Shown here: positions 30,389-39,788 of the stretch, one piece after another | How the letters are laid out: each line of letters begins with the position of its first letter | How positions within the stretch are numbered: the stretch's first letter is position 1 | Assembly: GCA_902594705.1 (NCBI GenBank) | Contig: CACJNI010000005.1 | Location: 1 to 64,000, forward strand | Source of the DNA: an uncultured Pelagibacteraceae bacterium | Lineage (GTDB): Bacteria; Pseudomonadota; Alphaproteobacteria; Pelagibacterales; Pelagibacteraceae | DNA length: 64,000 bases | Direction of reading: 5' to 3' | Made by a program: the position numbers and the translations under genes | The notes under the pieces: model-generated | What the model was told of the DNA's origin: nothing | What the model saw: only the letters and a program-made list of their open reading frames with translations | Database searches by the model: none

Positions 30389-31258
30389 ATGGCAAATAAT
30401 AAATTAGCAATTATTGGTGGAAGTGGGCTATATGATGTTGAGGAGTTTAAAGATAGAGAGACACTCGATATAAATACTCCATGGGGAAAACCCTCAGACT
30501 TAATATTAAAGGCCAAATATAATAATAAAGAAATTTATTTTCTACCAAGACATGGAAAAGGTCATTTTATTTCTCCATCAAAAATAAATTTTAGAGCAAA
30601 TATTGATGCTCTTAAACAACTAGGTATCACAGACATAGTTTCTGTTTCAGCCGTTGGATCTTTAAAAGAAGATTTGCCCCCAGGTAAATTTGTTATTGTT
30701 GATCAATTCATTGATAGAACTTTTGCAAGAAATAAAACCTTTTTTGATGATGAAATTGTTGCACATGTATCAATGGCACACCCAACCTCAAATGGGCTGA
30801 TGAATGCTTGCGAAGATGCTATTAAAAAAGAAAATATACCTTATCAAAGAGGTGGAACTTATGTTGTAATGGAAGGTCCACAATTTTCTACATTAGCAGA
30901 GTCAAACCTATATAGATCATGGAAAGCAGATGTTATTGGAATGACAAATATGCCAGAAGCTAAGCTAGCAAGAGAAGCTGAAATCAGATATGCTTCAGTA
31001 TCGATGGTAACAGATTATGATTGTTGGCATCCAGATCATGAAAATGTTGACGTTCAACAAGTAATAAAAGTACTTTTAGATAATGCGGCAAAAGCTAAAA
31101 ATATGATTAAAAATTTGATAGAGAATTTTGAAAATCAAATTGATCCCAATGATCCAACTAATAATTGTTTAGATGTAGCAATAATTACCGCACCAGAAAA
31201 AAGAACGCAAAAAACTAAAGATAAATTAAGAACAATTGCAGGAAGAATTCTTAATTAA
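30389..31258 (+). CDS. mtnP: S-methyl-5'-thioadenosine phosphorylase
   Basis: IIGGSGLYDVEEF...LPRHGKGHFISPSKINFRANI...VVMEGPQFSTLAESNLYRSW...IGMTNMPEAKLAREAEI. Confidence 0.95.
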   Translation: MANNKLAIIGGSGLYDVEEFKDRETLDINTPWGKPSDLILKAKYNNKEIYFLPRHGKGHFISPSKINFRANIDALKQLGITDIVSVSAVGSLKEDLPPGKFVIVDQFIDRTFARNKTFFDDEIVAHVSMAHPTSNGLMNACEDAIKKENIPYQRGGTYVVMEGPQFSTLAESNLYRSWKADVIGMTNMPEAKLAREAEIRYASVSMVTDYDCWHPDHENVDVQQVIKVLLDNAAKAKNMIKNLIENFENQIDPNDPTNNCLDVAIITAPEKRTQKTKDKLRTIAGRILN

Positions 31259-32337
31259 TGAAAATTAATGGTGTTAAATATAAAACAATTTGGTTCGATG
31301 AAGAAAAAGAAGTTGCAAAAATTATAGATCAGACAAAGCTGCCACATAAATTTGCAATAAAAGAATTAAGTTCAGTTAAAGATACAATAAATGCTATCAA
31401 AACAATGGAAGTGAGAGGTGCTCCATTAATTGGGGGTACAGCTGCATTTGGATTAGTTTTAGCTATAAAAGAAAACAATAGTTTAGATTTTATAAAAAAA
31501 AGTTCGGGAGAGTTAGTTGCTTCCAGACCGACGGCTATAAATCTTCAGTGGGCAGTTCATAGAATGAATAATAAATTATCATTTGTTGAACCTGAAAATT
31601 TATTTAATGTTGCACTCAATGAAGCTAAAGAAATTTGTAAAGAAGATGAGGTATTTTGTGAAAGTATTGGTAAAAATGGATTAAATATTATTGAGGATAT
31701 ATATAATAAAAAGAAAGATACTGTAAATATTCTCACACATTGTAATGCAGGTTGGTTAGCTACAATAGATTGGGGAACAGCAACTTCTCCAATTTATCAT
31801 GCACATAAAAAGGGAATACCAATACATGTATGGGTGGATGAAACTAGACCAAGAAATCAAGGAGCAAACCTTACATCATATGAACTTAATGAAGAAGAAA
31901 TTCCGAATACAATTATAGCAGATAATACAGGTGGAATATTAATGCAAAGAGGACAGGTTGATATGTGTATTGTTGGAACAGATAGAACATTATCTAACGG
32001 AGATGTGTGCAATAAAATTGGTACATATTTAAAAGCTCTTGCAGCTCATGATAATAAGGTTCCTTTTTATGTTGCTTTACCAAGTTCAACGATAGATTGG
32101 AATTTAAAAAACTCCAAAGATATTCCAATAGAAGAAAGAGATCCAAAAGAACTTTCTCATGTGGATGGAATTAATAAAGATAATAAAGTTGATAAAGTTT
32201 TAATTTATCCAGAGAAAAGTAAATCATTAAATTTGGCTTTTGATGTAACTCCAGCTAAATATGTTACAGCATTAATAACAGAAAAAGGAATATGCGAAGC
32301 CTCTACTGAAGGTTTAAATGGTCTCTTCAAAAACTAA
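31258..32337 (+). CDS. mtnA: methylthioribose-1-phosphate isomerase
   Basis: MEVRGAPLIGGTAAFGL...THCNAGWLATIDWGTA...VDETRPRNQGANLT...GTDRTLSNGDVCNKIGTY. Confidence 0.95.
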   Translation: MKINGVKYKTIWFDEEKEVAKIIDQTKLPHKFAIKELSSVKDTINAIKTMEVRGAPLIGGTAAFGLVLAIKENNSLDFIKKSSGELVASRPTAINLQWAVHRMNNKLSFVEPENLFNVALNEAKEICKEDEVFCESIGKNGLNIIEDIYNKKKDTVNILTHCNAGWLATIDWGTATSPIYHAHKKGIPIHVWVDETRPRNQGANLTSYELNEEEIPNTIIADNTGGILMQRGQVDMCIVGTDRTLSNGDVCNKIGTYLKALAAHDNKVPFYVALPSSTIDWNLKNSKDIPIEERDPKELSHVDGINKDNKVDKVLIYPEKSKSLNLAFDVTPAKYVTALITEKGICEASTEGLNGLFKN

Positions 32338-32962
32338 TAAAAAGAAAAATGATGTTATTAAGTTTTCAAAAATGCTTAACGACAAAAAATTATCAGCTTT
32401 AAGATCCGGCAATATATCAGTCAGACATAACAATGGTTTTCTTATTACCCCTTCAGGAAAAAAATACTCATCACTAAAAGTAAAAGATATGGTGTTTGTA
32501 AGTCTAGATGGAAAATATGAAAAAAAATATAAACCTTCGTCAGAATGGAGATTTCATCAAGATATTTATATCAAAAAGAAAGATGCTCAAGCAATAGTTC
32601 ATACACATTCAACTAATGCAACAGCTCTATCTGTTCACAAAAAATCTATTCCAGCTTTTCATTACATGGTTGCACTCGCAGGAGGTAATGATATTAAATG
32701 TGCAAAATACGCAACTTATGGAACAAGAGAGCTTTCAAAAAACATTTTAAAAGCTTTGAATAATAGAAAAGCCTGTTTGATTGCAAATCACGGTCAGATT
32801 GCATTTGATAAAAATCTACCTGATGCTTTTGAATTGGCACAAGAAGTTGAAAATTTGAGTTTACAGTATATAACCGCTCTTAAGCTTGGAAAGCCAAAAA
32901 TACTTTCCTTAAAAGAAATGAATAAAGTTTTAAAAAAAGCTAAAAATTATAAAAAAGATTGA
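32318..32962 (+). CDS. class II aldolase/adducin family protein (Ald2/MtnB-type)
   Basis: SGNISVRHNNGFLITPSG...IVHTHSTNATALSVHKKSIPAFHYMVALAGG...LIANHGQIAFDKNL. Confidence 0.85.
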   Translation: MVSSKTNKKKNDVIKFSKMLNDKKLSALRSGNISVRHNNGFLITPSGKKYSSLKVKDMVFVSLDGKYEKKYKPSSEWRFHQDIYIKKKDAQAIVHTHSTNATALSVHKKSIPAFHYMVALAGGNDIKCAKYATYGTRELSKNILKALNNRKACLIANHGQIAFDKNLPDAFELAQEVENLSLQYITALKLGKPKILSLKEMNKVLKKAKNYKKD

Positions 32963-32964
32963 AT

Positions 32965-34005
32965 ATGACAAAGGTTGGGGAACATATAACTCTAGATATC
33001 ATTGGAACTAAAAAAGAATATGATCCATCTTTTTATGAAAAGTTAGTTTATAAAATTGCAAAATTAGCAAAAGTAACAGTTTTAAAGATTTCAAAATATA
33101 AATTTGAACCTCAAGGCTTTACATTAGTTGCATTACTTGCTGAGAGTCACATTAGTTTTCACACTTTTCCAGAAAATGAAATTATAAGTTTTGATTTTTT
33201 TACTTGCGGTAAAGTTTCACCATCAGTTGCTCTTAAAGTAATTAAAGAGGAAATAGAACACAAACAAATCATTATTAAGGAATTTAATAGAGATACAATT
33301 GATCTATATCATGATAATTATAGTTCACCAGGATTAAAAAAATCTTATGTTGTAAATAAAGTATTAGAAAATTTTAAATCTAAGGTTGGTCAATACATTG
33401 AAATACTTGATTTAGAACAATTTGGAAAAGCTTTATTTATTGATAATGAAATACAAGTCGCTGAGAGTGATGAACATTTATATAGCTCAACCTTTGTAAA
33501 TTCTGGTCTTAATTTGAATTCAAATAAAGAGAAAGCTGCAATTATTGGTGGAGGTGACGGTGGTGTTGCAAGAGAATGTATTTCTCAAAATTTTGGATTT
33601 ATAGATTGGTATGAATTAGATCCTGAAGTTGTTGATGTATGTGATAAACACCTAAGTAAAATTGGTGAAAAGGCTACAGAAAAAAATTCAGTTAAATGTG
33701 TTTGGGGTGATGCATTTGAGAGCATAAAATCTGTCAAAGATAATACCTATGATCAAATTTTTGTTGATCTTAACGATGATCAATTTTGCATAGATTTAGC
33801 TGCAAAAAATATGTCATCTCTAGAAAGAATATTAAAACCTAAAGGTGTAATTACTGCTCAAGTTGGAAGCCAAGACAAAAAACCAAAACAAGTTGAAAAT
33901 TGGTTAAATGTTTTTAACAAAAATTTTGGAAATACAAAACTTTCAAGAGTTTACATACCAAGTTTCGATTGTTCTTGGAATTTTTCCTCGTCAATAAATC
34001 ATTAA
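32965..34005 (+). CDS. bifunctional S-adenosylmethionine decarboxylase - spermidine synthase fusion
   Basis: N-terminal SpeD with AESHISFHTFPE processing site; C-terminal SpeE with QVAESDEHLYSS and IIGGGDGGVARE; ATG 32965. Confidence 0.9.
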   Translation: MTKVGEHITLDIIGTKKEYDPSFYEKLVYKIAKLAKVTVLKISKYKFEPQGFTLVALLAESHISFHTFPENEIISFDFFTCGKVSPSVALKVIKEEIEHKQIIIKEFNRDTIDLYHDNYSSPGLKKSYVVNKVLENFKSKVGQYIEILDLEQFGKALFIDNEIQVAESDEHLYSSTFVNSGLNLNSNKEKAAIIGGGDGGVARECISQNFGFIDWYELDPEVVDVCDKHLSKIGEKATEKNSVKCVWGDAFESIKSVKDNTYDQIFVDLNDDQFCIDLAAKNMSSLERILKPKGVITAQVGSQDKKPKQVENWLNVFNKNFGNTKLSRVYIPSFDCSWNFSSSINH

Positions 34006-34063
34006 TTTTACTTTTTAAAACAATAATTTTATGAAATAATCTTCAAAATTTTGGAGGAAAAAA

Positions 34064-34891
34064 ATGAAAAAATTAAAAGTATTAGGACTTGGTATTTTAA
34101 TATCATCATTTCTAACAATTTCTTCAATTGCAGATCAAATTAAAATAGGAACTGAAGGTGCATATCCGCCTTGGAATTCTAAAGATTCAGCTGGAAATTT
34201 GATTGGCTTTGAAGTCGAATTAGCAAATGAATTATGCAAAATTATGAATCATGATTGCACAATTGTAGAGCAAGACTGGGATGGAATGATACCAGCTTTA
34301 GTCTCAAGAAAATTTGATGCCATCATGGCTGGAATGTCAATAACTGGTGAGAGAATGAAAACAATAAACTTTTCTCAAGGTTATGCTGATGAAGTTGCAT
34401 CATTAGCTGTTATGAAAGGATCGAAAAACGAAGGCCTTAAAACAATGTCAGCTATAAATTTATCTGACGTAAGTGCTGATGAACAAGCAACACTTGATGT
34501 TTTGACCAAAGCATTTAAAGGCAAAACTATTGGTGTACAAACAGCAACAATTCACCAAAACTTCTTAGAATCTGGCTTAATGGGTAATGTAAAAATTAGA
34601 ACTTACAAAACTCAAGACGAAGTAAACTTAGATTTATCTGCTGGTAGAATAGATGCAGCGCTAGCTGCTGCAGTTGCTTTTACAGATTATGCAGAAAAAT
34701 CTGGTAAAGCAGTTGTATTAACTGGACCAACATTTGCAGGTGGAGATTTTGGTAATGGTGTTGGCGTCGGTATTAGAAAAGGTGACTCTAAACTTCTAAA
34801 TGATTTTAATGCAGCAATTGATAAAGCTAGAGATGATGGCATTATTAGTAAGCTTGCAATAAAACATTTTGGTTTTGACGCTTCTATGTAA
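34064..34891 (+). CDS. polar amino acid ABC transporter substrate-binding protein (family 3)
   Basis: Signal peptide; IKIGTEGAYPPWNSKDSAGNLIGFEVELANELC...DGMIPALVSRKFDAIMAGMSIT. Confidence 0.93.
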   Translation: MKKLKVLGLGILISSFLTISSIADQIKIGTEGAYPPWNSKDSAGNLIGFEVELANELCKIMNHDCTIVEQDWDGMIPALVSRKFDAIMAGMSITGERMKTINFSQGYADEVASLAVMKGSKNEGLKTMSAINLSDVSADEQATLDVLTKAFKGKTIGVQTATIHQNFLESGLMGNVKIRTYKTQDEVNLDLSAGRIDAALAAAVAFTDYAEKSGKAVVLTGPTFAGGDFGNGVGVGIRKGDSKLLNDFNAAIDKARDDGIISKLAIKHFGFDASM

Positions 34892-34904
34892 TAAATTATT
34901 TATG

Positions 34905-34924
34905 GGTGGCTATAATTAGCCACC
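34905..34924 (+). terminator. hairpin between SBP and permease genes (attenuator/processing hairpin)
   Basis: ggtggct - ataatt - agccacc. Confidence 0.55.
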
Positions 34925-34930
34925 TATATT

Positions 34931-35623
34931 ATGGAACTTCTATATTTTGGTGATAAAGGTTGGGGAGACGAGTTATTCTTTGCAACATTAATGACAATTG
35001 CAGTTTCCATAACTGCAATGATAATAGGCTTTATATTTGCTGCTTTATTTACTCCATTAAAATTATCTCATAACAAAATTCTTAACTCTATTGGTAATGC
35101 ATACACAACAGTTATTAGAGGTGTACCAGAGCTTCTTGTAATTTATTTATTTTTCTTCGGTGGAAGTGGAGCAATTATGTTTGTTGCTTCTATATTTGGT
35201 TATAATGATTATATTGAAATTAATGCTTTTTTAACTGGTTCATTTTCAATAGGGATAATATCAGGAGCGTACTCTACTGAAGTATTTAGAGGAGCCCTAC
35301 AATCAATTGATAAGGGTCAGTTCGAGGCTGCAAAAGTTTTAGGATTTAATAAATATATTTACTTCTTTAAAATTATTTTGCCTCAAATGCTAAGACTGGC
35401 AATTCCAAACTTAAGTAATGTTTGGCAAATTACATTAAAAGATACTTCTCTTATATCTGTAACGGGTTTAGTTGAAATAATGAGACAATCCTACATTGCA
35501 GCTGGTTCAACTAGAGATCCATTATTTTTTTACTCATTTGCAGCAGTTCTATACTTAATGCTTACTTTTTTAAGTATGCAATTATTAAATAGATTAGAAA
35601 CAAAATATAGCAAAGGTTATTAA
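34931..35623 (+). CDS. amino acid ABC transporter permease
   Basis: EAA loop EAAKVLGFNKYIYFFKIILPQMLRLAIPNLSN. Confidence 0.92.
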   Translation: MELLYFGDKGWGDELFFATLMTIAVSITAMIIGFIFAALFTPLKLSHNKILNSIGNAYTTVIRGVPELLVIYLFFFGGSGAIMFVASIFGYNDYIEINAFLTGSFSIGIISGAYSTEVFRGALQSIDKGQFEAAKVLGFNKYIYFFKIILPQMLRLAIPNLSNVWQITLKDTSLISVTGLVEIMRQSYIAAGSTRDPLFFYSFAAVLYLMLTFLSMQLLNRLETKYSKGY

Positions 35624-36300
35624 TGGATATTGAATTAATGATTAATAGTTTTCCTAAGTTGTTAAACGCAACTTTGATTACTCTTAAACTATTATCTGTA
35701 TCTCTAATTCTTGGTCTTTTTATTGGATTAGGTTTTGCAATCTTGAGACTGAATAATAATAAGTTGATTAATAAATTTGCTTACGGATACTCATATATTT
35801 TTAGAGGAACACCTCTATTGGTACAAATCTTCATAATATATTTTGGATTAGGTCAAATTGAATACTTAAGAACAACATTTTTGTGGGTAGTTTTAAAAGA
35901 ACCATACTGGTGTGCGATAATTGCATTTTCATTAAATACTGGCGCTTATACTTCAGAAATATTGAGATCAGCATTTCAAACTATAAAACCAGGATATTTA
36001 GAAGCTGGAAGAAGCCTAGGGATACCTTCAAAAATTATTTTTACAAAAATACAAATTCCTATAGCAATTAAACAATCTTTACCAGCCTATGGTAATGAAA
36101 TTATTTTAATGCTTAAAGGTACATCTTTGGCAAGCACAGTCACACTTATGGACTTAACTGGTGTTGCTAAATATATAATTTCAACAACATTTAAGCCAGT
36201 AGAAGTATTTATGGTGGCAGGAGGTATTTATTTGTTTATGACTTTTATAATTCATAATGTTATTAAATATTTAGAAAAAAAATATGGATTTCAGACGTGA
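35623..36300 (+). CDS. amino acid ABC transporter permease
   Basis: EAGRSLGIPSKIIFTKIQIPIAIKQSLPAYGNE. Confidence 0.92.
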   Translation: MDIELMINSFPKLLNATLITLKLLSVSLILGLFIGLGFAILRLNNNKLINKFAYGYSYIFRGTPLLVQIFIIYFGLGQIEYLRTTFLWVVLKEPYWCAIIAFSLNTGAYTSEILRSAFQTIKPGYLEAGRSLGIPSKIIFTKIQIPIAIKQSLPAYGNEIILMLKGTSLASTVTLMDLTGVAKYIISTTFKPVEVFMVAGGIYLFMTFIIHNVIKYLEKKYGFQT

Positions 36301-37082
36301 AAATAGCTTGTATACAATTATCTAGTGGAGAAAATTACGAAAGTAATACTAAAGATATTCTTAAATATGTAAATCAAGCTATAAAAAATAATTCTGATTT
36401 AATCATTACACCAGAAACCTCTTCTTTAATGTCAAGTAGTAGAGAAATACTTTTTAAACATTCATTTGAAATGAATAAAGATCCAATTTTGAAGAAAATT
36501 AAAGAAGTATCAAAAAAATTTAAGAAATGGATTTTACTTGGCTCAATTTGCGTTAAGGTTAAAAATAAACTTAGAAATAGATCTATTCTTGTTGGACCGA
36601 ATGGAAAAATTGTTAAATATTATGACAAAATTAACATGTTTGATGTTAAAATTCCGAATAAAGAGCAACATAAAGAAAGCAAAACTTTTAAAGCAGGAAA
36701 TAAATTAGTAACTGCCAACTTACCTTGGGGTAAAATTGGTTTTACAATCTGTTTTGATCTAAGATTTCCTGAACTTTATAGAAATTTATCAAAAAAAAAT
36801 TTGAGTTTCATTGCTGTTCCTTCAGCTTTCACTAAGTTTACTGGACAAAAACATTGGTTAACACTTTTAAGAGCAAGAGCGATTGAAAATTTTTGTTATA
36901 TATTTGCACCAGCTCAAACTGGAAGAAATACTCCTAAAAGAGAAACATTTGGTCATACTGTAATTATTTCACCAGATGGGAAAATTTTGGCATTAAAAAA
37001 ATTAGGAAAGGGAGTGATATATTCAAAAATTAATCCTAAGCTTTCTATGGATTTAAGAAAAATAATTCCAAGTTTAATTTAA
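36297..37082 (+). CDS. carbon-nitrogen hydrolase (nitrilase superfamily)
   Basis: Glu TPETS, Lys YDKINMF, Cys GFTICFDLRFPELYR; GTGA overlap with permease. Confidence 0.9.
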   Translation: MKIACIQLSSGENYESNTKDILKYVNQAIKNNSDLIITPETSSLMSSSREILFKHSFEMNKDPILKKIKEVSKKFKKWILLGSICVKVKNKLRNRSILVGPNGKIVKYYDKINMFDVKIPNKEQHKESKTFKAGNKLVTANLPWGKIGFTICFDLRFPELYRNLSKKNLSFIAVPSAFTKFTGQKHWLTLLRARAIENFCYIFAPAQTGRNTPKRETFGHTVIISPDGKILALKKLGKGVIYSKINPKLSMDLRKIIPSLI

Positions 37083-38527
37083 TTCCTACTATCAACAATC
37101 AATGTGTCTTTAGATCCACCACCTTGAGAACTATTGACTATTGTGCTGCCTTTTTTTAGAGCAACTCTAGTTAATCCACCAGTTGTAACATAAGTTGATT
37201 TACCTGTTAAAATAAAAGGTCTTAAATCTAAATGTCTTGGTTCAATGTTATCAGGTGTGATTGTGGGAACAGTAGAAAGAATTTCTAGTGGTTGTGCGAT
37301 GTAATTTCTAGGATTTTTTTTGATATTTTTTATCATTTCTTCTTTTTCAGCTTTAGAGGCCTTAGGACCAATCATGATACCGTAACCACCCGATGCATTT
37401 GAAGGTTTAACCACATACTTAGAAATATTATCTATAACGTGTTCTCTATTTTTTTTATCTCCACAAAGAAGAGTTTCAACTTGATCAATAATTGGTTGTT
37501 CTCCAAGGTAGTAAATGATCATTTTATTAACATAAGAATAAACTGCTTTATCATCTGCAACTCCTGTTCCTAAAGCATTTATTATTCCAACATTTCCTTT
37601 TCTCCAACATTTGAAAACACCAGGCACACCTAATAAGGATCCTTTAAAAAAAACTTTTGGATCCATAAAATTATCATCTATTCGTCTATAAATACAATCT
37701 ACCTTTAAAGGACCTTTGACGGTTTTCATGTAAACATGATCATTTTCAACAAATAAATCTTTGCCCTCCACCAAGGCTATTCCCATTTGTTCCGCTAAAA
37801 AAGAGTGTTCAAAATAAGCTGAATTATAAATACCAGGAGTTAATAAAACCATGTGTGGGTTATTAGTCTTCTTTGGAATACACTCTGTCATACAATTATA
37901 TAATTTATTTGCATATTGATGGACTGAGGAAACTTTATATCTTGTAAATAGTTCTGGAAAAATATCTCTCATTACCATCCTATTTTCCAGCATATATGAT
38001 ACTCCAGACGGAACTCTTAAGTTATCTTCAAGAACTAAAAAATCCCCATCAATGTTTTTAATAAGATCAATCCCAGATATATTTGACCATGCTTTGTGTT
38101 TTGGAGAGAAACCTTCACATTCTTTTAAATATAAAGGAGAATTAAAAATTAATTCTTTAGGTATTACTTTGTCTTTAAATATTTTTTTTGCATTGTAAAC
38201 GTCATCGATAAATAAATTTAGTGCTTTAACTCTTTGTGCAAGTCCTTTTGCAACCTTTAACCATTGACTTTTCGGTATAATTCTAGGAATGATGTCTAAA
38301 GGCCATTTTTTTTCTTCAGCTCTATTATTTGCAGCATAAACTCTAAAATTTATTCCTCTAGCGCTTATTGTACTTTGACAATTTTTTTCTATTTCTTGTA
38401 ATTTTTTTTTTCCATATTTTTCAAGTATACCTGCAATTATCTTAGCATGACTTCTCAACTTCTTTTCTTTACTGATATATCCATCAAAAGTTGATTTAGA
38501 ATCGTAATTTTTCCAAAAATCAGACAT
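37079..38527 (-). CDS. circularly permuted ATP-grasp type 2 protein (COG2308-like)
   Basis: VLEDNLRVPSGVSYMLENR...CIYRRIDDNFMDP...VVKPSNASGGYGIMIGP...IAQPLEILSTVPT. Confidence 0.88.
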   Translation of the reverse strand: MSDFWKNYDSKSTFDGYISKEKKLRSHAKIIAGILEKYGKKKLQEIEKNCQSTISARGINFRVYAANNRAEEKKWPLDIIPRIIPKSQWLKVAKGLAQRVKALNLFIDDVYNAKKIFKDKVIPKELIFNSPLYLKECEGFSPKHKAWSNISGIDLIKNIDGDFLVLEDNLRVPSGVSYMLENRMVMRDIFPELFTRYKVSSVHQYANKLYNCMTECIPKKTNNPHMVLLTPGIYNSAYFEHSFLAEQMGIALVEGKDLFVENDHVYMKTVKGPLKVDCIYRRIDDNFMDPKVFFKGSLLGVPGVFKCWRKGNVGIINALGTGVADDKAVYSYVNKMIIYYLGEQPIIDQVETLLCGDKKNREHVIDNISKYVVKPSNASGGYGIMIGPKASKAEKEEMIKNIKKNPRNYIAQPLEILSTVPTITPDNIEPRHLDLRPFILTGKSTYVTTGGLTRVALKKGSTIVNSSQGGGSKDTLIVDSRN

Positions 38528-38641
38528 ATTAACTTAATTTTTTTACATAAGAGTTAAATAAGCAAATGATTAAATTCGATATCTGATATGAAATAAATGG
38601 GTTTTATTGTAATCACATATAATTTAAATATTTAACTTATT

Positions 38642-39364
38642 ATGACTTATTGTATTGGCATTAAAACAGAGACGGGACTAGTTTTTGCATCAGACTCCAG
38701 AACAAATGCAGGATTGGACAATGTAAACATATATTCTAAAATGTTAACTCACGACGTTGGAGATAGAACAATAGTAATTGTTACATCAGGAAATCTTGGA
38801 ACTTCTCAAGCAGTTTATAATTCAATAAAAAAAGATTTAAAAAGCGAAACAGGAATTATGAATTTAAATACGTGTAGTGATTTTGAGCAAATTGCCTCCT
38901 ACATAGGTTCTCTCAATATTGAACATTCATCTCCTCAAGGAATTAATACTGATAGCGTTTTACTAGGTTCAACTTTCATTGTAGGTGGTCAAATAAAAAA
39001 TCAACCACCAGAATTATATTTAGTTTACCCTCAAGGTAATTATATTCGTCCAGCAGATAGCAAACCGTATTTAGTTATAGGTGAAGTAAAATATGGAAAA
39101 CCCATTTTAGATAGAGTCATCACACCAAAAGTCTCAATTGGAGATGCATCGAGATGTGCACTAATATCAATGGACTCTACATTAAAAAGTGATTTAACCG
39201 TTGGTCCACCAATAGACTTTGCCGTAATAAAAAAAGATGAAATCAAAATAGCATCACTTAAATGTTTAAATATGAATGACCCTGAATTTTCTAAAGTTTG
39301 TAATCAATGGTCACAAGGTATTTTCAAAATATTTGACTCTTTCCAAAGGTTTGACTGGGAATAA
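38642..39364 (+). CDS. Anbu-type proteasome-like protease (COG3484)
   Basis: MTYCIGIKTETGLVFASDSRTNAGLDNVNIYSKM with N-terminal Thr nucleophile after Met. Confidence 0.9.
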   Translation: MTYCIGIKTETGLVFASDSRTNAGLDNVNIYSKMLTHDVGDRTIVIVTSGNLGTSQAVYNSIKKDLKSETGIMNLNTCSDFEQIASYIGSLNIEHSSPQGINTDSVLLGSTFIVGGQIKNQPPELYLVYPQGNYIRPADSKPYLVIGEVKYGKPILDRVITPKVSIGDASRCALISMDSTLKSDLTVGPPIDFAVIKKDEIKIASLKCLNMNDPEFSKVCNQWSQGIFKIFDSFQRFDWE

Positions 39365-39366
39365 AG

Positions 39367-39756
39367 CTAATATTTGGTGTATTCTTTAATTTCTTTAATT
39401 TTAGAACCAGTTTTATTATTTATTTCTAATTTCAATTTTGCCCTTTCATCATTTAGGAAGTGAACATCTCTTGATAATTTAATAAATTTTTCGCCAAAAT
39501 CAGAATTTTTTTCACATAATCTTTTATCATCTTCTATTACCCAAAGCTTTGAATTAATTTCTTTTAGTGAGTTATATAAACTTTCAATTTCATTGTAATT
39601 TTTAATATATGTATTTAATTGATTTTTTAAAATTTTATATTCATCATTTATAAAGTTTAGTTTCTCAAGATCTTTAATTTTTTCAGATTTAATTTCTAAA
39701 ATTGAAATTTTATCAAGCAATTCTCCAACTGATACTTCTACTAAAATTTTATTCAT
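39367..39756 (-). CDS. DUF6165-like coiled-coil protein
   Basis: VEVSVGELLDKISILEIKSEKI...LWVIEDDKR. Confidence 0.65.
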   Translation of the reverse strand: MNKILVEVSVGELLDKISILEIKSEKIKDLEKLNFINDEYKILKNQLNTYIKNYNEIESLYNSLKEINSKLWVIEDDKRLCEKNSDFGEKFIKLSRDVHFLNDERAKLKLEINNKTGSKIKEIKEYTKY

Positions 39757-39788
39757 ATAAATTGATATTATGTTAAGTTGTTAAAAAT

